Below are positions 59,307 through 64,000 of a DNA stretch of 64,000 nt, in pieces. The stretch covers positions 124,001-188,000 of the forward strand of contig NZ_JAAABI010000001.1 of assembly GCF_009903685.1 (NCBI RefSeq), read 5' to 3'. A program made the position numbers and the translations under genes. A model generated the notes under the pieces. The model did no database searches. It saw only the letters and a list, made by a program, of their open reading frames with translations, and had not been told where the DNA came from. Each line of letters opens with the position of its first letter. The stretch's first letter is position 1. This DNA is from Flagellimonas ochracea (GTDB taxonomy: Bacteria; Bacteroidota; Bacteroidia; Flavobacteriales; Flavobacteriaceae).

Positions 59307-60539
59307 TTATGCCTTTAAGTTGCGGATACGATTCACCAATGGAGGATGTGAATAATGTACAAAAACGTAAGCGGGGTGAGGTGTCAAGTTGCTGAGGCTA
59401 TTTTTGGACAGCTTTTTAAGTGAGGTGATCAAAGGTTTGGCCGCAAAGGTGGTTTTGGCAAAATCATCTGCCTGAAATTCAAACTTGCGGGACAAATAGT
59501 TCATCACCAATCCGGTTACTTCGGAAATGGGCGAATATAGCAATGCAAACCCTACCAATCCAGCATGAAAACTTGGTTGGCTTACCCCAATGGCCAAGGA
59601 AATCTGGGGATCATTGATGAACAAGGAAAGAATGTACAGCGTGAATCCGGTCAAGAGCAAGGTCAGCGTTAAATTGAAAACAATGTGCTTTCGTTTATAA
59701 TGGCCCACCTCATGTGCCAAAACAGCCACGATTTCTTCTTCATCCAAGTCATTGATCAACGTGTCGAACAAGGTTATCCGTTTTTCTTTGCCAAACCCCG
59801 AAAAGTAGGCATTCGCCTTGGTAGATCGTTTGGAACCATCAATCACAAAAATGTTGTTGAGCTCAAAACCTACGTTGTGGGCATAAGTTTCAATGGCATT
59901 TTTTAAACTTCCCTCTTTTAATGGGGTTTGTTTATTGAAGAGTGGAACAATAAATCGGCTGTAAAACAAATTAATGAACAGGATAAAAGCCCCAATCAAA
60001 ATCCAGGCATACACCCAGAAGCGGTCTTCAGTCCATTGGTAAAAAAGAATAAACAGATACAAAAGGGCCCCTCCCAGAATTACAGTAAGAAGCATTCCTT
60101 TTAACTTGTCCAAAAAGAACAGCTTTTTAGTTGTTTTGTTGAAACCATATCTTTCTTCGATGACAAAGGTCCTGTAATAGGAAAAGGGTAAACCAATAAT
60201 GGCACTTCCCAGAAAAATAAAACCGAAGAAAATCAAAGTCATGGGAACTAGGTCTTCTGTAAAAGAACGGGTCCATTGGTCCAACCATTCAAAACCTCCC
60301 AAGCCTAAGAAGGCCAAGGTAATAAGCAAGGAAAAACCATCGGAAAGCAAACCAAACTTATAGTTGGTTTTTTTATAGGATTGGGATTTCTGATATTCTT
60401 CCTCATCAAAGACATCTTTCAGTTCTGCGGGTACTTTTGCCCCAAATTGTTTGGCATTGAGGAATTCCAGCAATTGATGGATCAAGTACTGAACCACCAA
60501 AATGGCAATGACAATATAAAAGAGCGTTGTTCTTTCCAT
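59307..60539 (-). CDS. M48 family CAAX-type metalloprotease
   Basis: A 410-residue membrane protease with ~7 hydrophobic helices and the zinc motif VLAHEVGHYKRKH (HExxH). A second Glu ligand lies in the EFQADDFAKTTF region. The N-terminal part YFGLLSDGFSLLITL-type helices match Ste24-like enzymes. Bacteria lack CAAX proteins, so membrane-protein quality control is the likely role. It is 44 bp upstream of the relA/spoT gene. Confidence 0.9.
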   Translation of the reverse strand: MERTTLFYIVIAILVVQYLIHQLLEFLNAKQFGAKVPAELKDVFDEEEYQKSQSYKKTNYKFGLLSDGFSLLITLAFLGLGGFEWLDQWTRSFTEDLVPMTLIFFGFIFLGSAIIGLPFSYYRTFVIEERYGFNKTTKKLFFLDKLKGMLLTVILGGALLYLFILFYQWTEDRFWVYAWILIGAFILFINLFYSRFIVPLFNKQTPLKEGSLKNAIETYAHNVGFELNNIFVIDGSKRSTKANAYFSGFGKEKRITLFDTLINDLDEEEIVAVLAHEVGHYKRKHIVFNLTLTLLLTGFTLYILSLFINDPQISLAIGVSQPSFHAGLVGFALLYSPISEVTGLVMNYLSRKFEFQADDFAKTTFAAKPLITSLKKLSKNSLSNLTPHPAYVFVHYSHPPLVNRIRNLKA

Positions 60540-60542
60540 AGC

Positions 60543-61346
60543 TTAAAATCCACGTTGCCGCTTAGCCTCAAATATAAGTATTGCGGCCGACACGGATACA
60601 TTCATGGAATCGATTTCACCCTGCATGGGTATTATGATGTTTTGGTCAGAATTTTCGAGCCAGGATGCGCTTAATCCTGTTGCTTCCGCACCCATGACCA
60701 GTGCACTTGCTTTTGTAAAATCACAGTCCACATAGTTTTTGGATGCGGATAGGGCAGCGCAAAAGATTTTGATTCCTTTGTTCTTGAGGTAATGTATTAT
60801 TTCTTCAGTATTTCCCAGGCCCACTTGATTGGTAAAAAGAGACCCCACACTGGAACGTATAATGTTTGGATTGTACAAATCGGTTTTAGGATTGGCAATC
60901 AGCACGGCATCCAGTTTAGCGGCGTCTGCAGTCCGTAACAAGGCACCAATGTTTCCCGGTTTTTCGGGTGCTTCGGCCACTAAAATCAATGGATTTTCTT
61001 GCTTTATGTTTAGTGTGTTCAGACTGTGCGGTTTGCTTTGCGCAATAGCAAGTACACCTTCGGTAGTGCCACGATGGGCGATTTTTTCATAAACCTGCGG
61101 AGTAGTTTCAATCACCTCTATTGACGCATTTCCTGATATGGTCTCTATTCCTTGCGCTGCAATAATGTTAGGATTGTAAAGTAAGGTTTTTAGCTGATAA
61201 CCACCTTTTAGGGCAAGACGAATCTCACGTTGTCCTTCCACGACAAAAAGTCCGGTTTTTTTCCGCTCACGAGCCTTTTCTTTTAAAAGCATTGCCTGCT
61301 TTACCAAAGGATTTTGGAGACTGCTGATCAGTTTGGTTGGCTTCAC
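60543..61346 (-). CDS. TrmH/SpoU family RNA 2'-O-methyltransferase
   Basis: A 267-residue SPOUT methyltransferase. The N-terminal RNA-binding domain has LVKQAMLLKEKARERKKTGL. The knot motifs are VAEAPEKPGNIGALLRTADA, ASALVMGAEATGLSASW and IIIPMQGEIDSMNVSVSAAI, the three SpoU signature blocks. The target is probably rRNA or tRNA. It is 3 bp upstream of the M48 gene start region and likely co-transcribed. Confidence 0.92.
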   Translation of the reverse strand: MKPTKLISSLQNPLVKQAMLLKEKARERKKTGLFVVEGQREIRLALKGGYQLKTLLYNPNIIAAQGIETISGNASIEVIETTPQVYEKIAHRGTTEGVLAIAQSKPHSLNTLNIKQENPLILVAEAPEKPGNIGALLRTADAAKLDAVLIANPKTDLYNPNIIRSSVGSLFTNQVGLGNTEEIIHYLKNKGIKIFCAALSASKNYVDCDFTKASALVMGAEATGLSASWLENSDQNIIIPMQGEIDSMNVSVSAAILIFEAKRQRGF

Positions 61347-61420
61347 ATGCTAAAAATACGCATTACAGCAGTGCTTGAAAAAGTATTTCGATGAGTTGTT
61401 GCACCTTACGATGCGGTTTT

Positions 61421-62536
61421 TCAGTCTACACTATACTTTTTTTGGTAATTGATCATGTATCCAACCACGGCATGGTAACTTCTTATGCCCTCATTTTGGT
61501 TGTTTACTTTTAAAAAAGTGTTGAATACAAATTTGAAGACCGGCTCTAACGGATTTTGATAGTTCTCCCAAAACTCTTTGAGTTCAGTAAAATTTTTCTT
61601 CACCCCTGGGTTTAGTGATTCAAAGATTTCTTTAGAACTGTCTTCATCTTTTCTGGCAAGATCGGAAAGACAATATCCAAGGGCATGATGATAGGCAGCG
61701 TATTTGAAATAAGGGTCTTCATTATGTTCTGTTACCAAAAAACCAATAAAGTTGGTGGCACCCTCGGCACCGTATCCCAATTGATGACCCACTTCGTGAC
61801 CGCTCACCATAGGTAATCGAAACATCGGGGTCAACGCATTTACTTGGGCTTCGTTGGTAAAGGGATTCAAATATCCGCCATAACCCATGTAGGTAAGGGG
61901 AAGACTGAACAAGGAAGCCTTAAGACTGGGTTTTTTGTATTCAAAAGCGGGATATTTTTCCTTAAAGCTTTCATATCCCTTCTTGGTTTTGTTGAATATT
62001 TCTCGACGGGAGTAGGGAATCTTAATTGCAGAGCTTGTATCCCCTGCTATTTGCTGTTGGTAGTTGTTGGTTTTTTTAGCCAAATATTTTGTGTAGCCGA
62101 TCAACTCAGTTAGTTCATATTCCCGGGCTATTCCCAATTTTTCACCAATGGGTTGTCGATAGTAGTTCATGCCCCAAAGAAAATGGAAGGCAAAGAAGGC
62201 CATTGAAAGAAATACCGCAATATCTTTTAAAAAGAACAGTGGTCTTTTTTTGATGGATTTCCTGTGCTTTAAAATAGAACGGACCACTAGAATAAAAAGA
62301 ACAAGATAAAAAATATCTCCCATGGAAAAGGGAATCCATCCCAAAAGCATTCTTAGTGCTTCAGAGATAACAGGATAAAGGCCGTTGCTGTAGTATTGCT
62401 CTACAAAATCGGGGTAAGCTCCCACCCATTTCACCAATACAATTTGAACCGGTAGGGCCAGGGCCACTATCGTTTTGGTCTTTTGTATAGGGGGAAGTCG
62501 CAATTTCATACTGATGGGCATTAAAAAAGGCCGCAA
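61421..62536 (-). CDS. DUF3810 membrane metalloprotease-like protein
   Basis: A 371-residue protein. An N-terminal ~120-residue membrane part has three hydrophobic helices. The C-terminal part holds the HExxH zinc motif MVSGHEVGHQLGYGAEGATN, which points to peptidase activity. The DUF3810 family is known in Bacteroidetes and Firmicutes but its substrate is not. It is expressed separately from the downstream PPIase gene by a terminator (62522-62553). Confidence 0.85.
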   Translation of the reverse strand: MRPFLMPISMKLRLPPIQKTKTIVALALPVQIVLVKWVGAYPDFVEQYYSNGLYPVISEALRMLLGWIPFSMGDIFYLVLFILVVRSILKHRKSIKKRPLFFLKDIAVFLSMAFFAFHFLWGMNYYRQPIGEKLGIAREYELTELIGYTKYLAKKTNNYQQQIAGDTSSAIKIPYSRREIFNKTKKGYESFKEKYPAFEYKKPSLKASLFSLPLTYMGYGGYLNPFTNEAQVNALTPMFRLPMVSGHEVGHQLGYGAEGATNFIGFLVTEHNEDPYFKYAAYHHALGYCLSDLARKDEDSSKEIFESLNPGVKKNFTELKEFWENYQNPLEPVFKFVFNTFLKVNNQNEGIRSYHAVVGYMINYQKKYSVD

Positions 62537-62553
62537 TATTTGGTTACGGCCTT
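62522..62553 (-). terminator. Rho-independent terminator after the PPIase gene
   Basis: On the minus strand AAGGCCG pairs with CGGCCTT around a 13-base loop and runs into a T6 tract. It lies in the 30 bp between the PPIase gene stop and the DUF3810 start, so it ends the PPIase transcript. Confidence 0.7.
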
Positions 62554-62566
62554 AAATAATTCATTT

Positions 62567-63682
62567 TTATTCCTGTATGCCTGTAATTTCAATATCGAAA
62601 ATCAAATCGGAATTTGGGGGTATGGGACCCCCGCCCTGAGCACCATATCCTAAATGGGAAGGAATGAAAAGTCGTACTTTGTCGCCAACTTTCATGGTCT
62701 GAAGCCCTTCTTTAAAACCAGGAATGAGTCGTGCATCTGGACTATAGTCCATAGGAAAGGCTTGGTAGCCCCCTCCTTGCATACGTTTCATGTCAAACTT
62801 GTTGAATCTTTTGGCCACTTCTTCGTAGTTGCTGTCAAACAAATCCCCATTAGGCAACCAACCGGCATAGTTTACCATTACTTTTTGACCAACTTTGGGC
62901 TGTTCTCCATTGCCTTCTACCAAGGAATAAATTCGTAACCCGGTATCGGTTTCTGAGGCTTCCTCCTTCTGTTGGGCAAATTCTGCTACCAACTCTTCCT
63001 TCATTTTTTGGAAGGCCGCTTCGGCTGCTTCTTCCTCAGCGAAATAATCTGTGAGAACTTGCACCGCATCAAAATTTTTGGCCGCTCTGCCATTTCTTAC
63101 AATTTCAACTTTTTTCATGACCACGTCCACCTTGGGTTTGTCCCTTGTTTCCGTCTCTACATTGGCAATGGTATCCACTACTTCCATGCCTTTGACCACT
63201 TCTCCAAACACGGTGTGCCTGCCATTCAACCACGGTGTTGGCTTATGGGTGATGAAAAACTGGCTTCCATTGGTTTTTGGTCCTGAATTGGCCATGGAAA
63301 GTATACCCTTCTTACTGTGGGAAAGGGAATCGTGGAACTCATCTTTGAATTTGTATCCGGGGTTTCCGCTTCCCGTTCCTGATGGGTCACCTCCTTGAAT
63401 CATAAAATCCTTGATAACCCTATGAAAGGTAAGGCCATCATAATATCTTTTGTCTTTTAGGCTATCACTTACAAAGGGATTGTTGCCTTCTGCCAGGGAT
63501 ACAAAATTGGCCACGGTAACTGGCGTTTTTTCATGTTCCAATTTTACAATAATGTCTCCTTCGGAGGTTTGAATGTCTGCAAAAATACCATCTCCGAGCT
63601 CGGCATACTGGCTGGATTTGCATCCAAGTAAAACCACCGAAAACAGGGTGATTATGAAAAGCATTTGTTTCATTTTATTCAT
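62567..63682 (-). CDS. Cyclophilin-FKBP fusion peptidyl-prolyl isomerase lipoprotein
   Basis: A 371-residue lipoprotein (FSVVLLGCKSSQ, Cys 21). Residues ~30-195 are a cyclophilin (TFHRVIKDFMIQGGDPSGTG, GSQFFITHKPTPWL). Residues ~265-371 form an FKBP domain (VGQKVMVNYAGWLPNGDLFD, GYGAQGGGPIPPNSDLIFDI). Both are prolyl isomerases, so this is a two-fold chaperone in the envelope. The gldI-type gene lies 4 bp upstream. Confidence 0.92.
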   Translation of the reverse strand: MNKMKQMLFIITLFSVVLLGCKSSQYAELGDGIFADIQTSEGDIIVKLEHEKTPVTVANFVSLAEGNNPFVSDSLKDKRYYDGLTFHRVIKDFMIQGGDPSGTGSGNPGYKFKDEFHDSLSHSKKGILSMANSGPKTNGSQFFITHKPTPWLNGRHTVFGEVVKGMEVVDTIANVETETRDKPKVDVVMKKVEIVRNGRAAKNFDAVQVLTDYFAEEEAAEAAFQKMKEELVAEFAQQKEEASETDTGLRIYSLVEGNGEQPKVGQKVMVNYAGWLPNGDLFDSNYEEVAKRFNKFDMKRMQGGGYQAFPMDYSPDARLIPGFKEGLQTMKVGDKVRLFIPSHLGYGAQGGGPIPPNSDLIFDIEITGIQE

Positions 63683-63686
63683 GGTT

Positions 63687-64000
63687 TTAGTTTAAACTAT
63701 CATTAGCAATTATGATTGTGTGTAGTTCTACGGAGGATTTTATAGGGGTCTTTGGGCCAATGACATTACCATCCCCGTGGTATCCGTAGGCTTGTAATGA
63801 AGGGAACAGAAATGTGGCCCTTTCATTGATTTTTAGCAATTTCACCGCTTGTTGTAACCCAGGAAACAGTTGTTCCTTGTCCACGACATAGGATGTAGGC
63901 CCAATGGCTTCGGCCGTGTAGAGCGTGTCATTGCTCAATGTCATTAAATTATAAGAGAACAAGATTTGGTCGTTGGTCTTTGGGGTATAGACAGCCGTGT
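63687..64000 (-). CDS. gldI: Gliding-motility peptidyl-prolyl isomerase GldI-like, C-terminal part
   Basis: A gene that continues beyond the right edge; the visible ~104 codons begin TAVYTPKTNDQILFSYNLMT in frame. The FKBP-like C-terminus is seen: FPGLQQAVKLLKINERATFL and SLQAYGYHGDGNVIGPKTPI. This form with GxGxxIGPKTP is the flavobacterial GldI, an envelope FKBP needed for gliding in Flavobacterium. The start lies outside the window. Confidence 0.75.
   Translation of the reverse strand, partial: TAVYTPKTNDQILFSYNLMTLSNDTLYTAEAIGPTSYVVDKEQLFPGLQQAVKLLKINERATFLFPSLQAYGYHGDGNVIGPKTPIKSSVELHTIIIANDSLN

Overview
The window is chromosomal DNA from a member of the Bacteroidetes, most likely a marine Flavobacteriaceae (Muricauda/Maribacter-like). 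The grounds are a GldI-type gliding-motility prolyl isomerase, a flavobacterial RecQ, RNase Y next to a 6S RNA, DUF349, DUF2795, DUF3810, DUF4105 and 'CCC motif' proteins, lipoproteins with short Bacteroidetes lipoboxes, and intergenic matches to the TAnnTTTG promoter element. The genus is inference; the family-level placement rests on these gene families.

Left part (1-33.5 kb) is ordinary core chromosome. It starts with the 5' end of secA and a DUF2795 gene, then a cobalamin adenosyltransferase, an ABC-F ATPase, DUF4105 and pssA. An envelope operon follows (kdsD-tatC-AhpD-like-lptB), then recQ, small membrane proteins, an Smr-domain protein, a cysteine desulfurase, a TonB-dependent receptor and an M23 peptidase. 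Next come zapA, 6S RNA and rny, a methyltransferase, a CBS protein and a DUF349 protein, then aroE, two tandem DUF368 genes, a TPR protein, a class III aminotransferase and an OstA/LptA-like protein.

Middle part (about 33.6-55.3 kb) is the remarkable region: an integron-like gene-cassette array. A tyrosine recombinase (54421-55269, + strand) diverges from about 25 small, unrelated genes that all point the other way. Between them I find 18 imperfect inverted repeats with the architecture of integron attC sites (R box ending AAC, spacer, L box, variable centre, L' box, spacer, R' box starting GTT). Most share an AACGGTYTCGGCTATG-type left arm and a CATAGCCATTGTTGGC-type right arm. A single core site (TGCCAAC, 54300-54306) next to the recombinase is the apparent attI. 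The cargo is typical of cassettes: VOC/PhnB proteins, an isochorismatase-like hydrolase, DJ-1/PfpI, YdeI-like, a Crp/Fnr regulator with an AhpD-like partner, a DinB-like protein, a RibD-C reductase, hydrolases and lipoproteins. Several genes take their stop codon from the attC, several are frameshifted or truncated, and two cassettes have no ORF but carry a conserved terminator-like hairpin. Sites are best preserved near the recombinase and decay toward 35 kb. The recombinase appears to lack the extra 'patch' domain of IntI and looks like a Xer-type enzyme, which makes this the candidate undescribed system.

Right part (55.3-64 kb) returns to core genes, all on the minus strand: purA, fur, the bifunctional relA/spoT, an M48 protease, a TrmH-type RNA methyltransferase, DUF3810, a cyclophilin-FKBP fusion lipoprotein and gldI (partial). 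The core genes on both sides of the array run in the same direction, which fits insertion of the array into a once contiguous minus-strand block.
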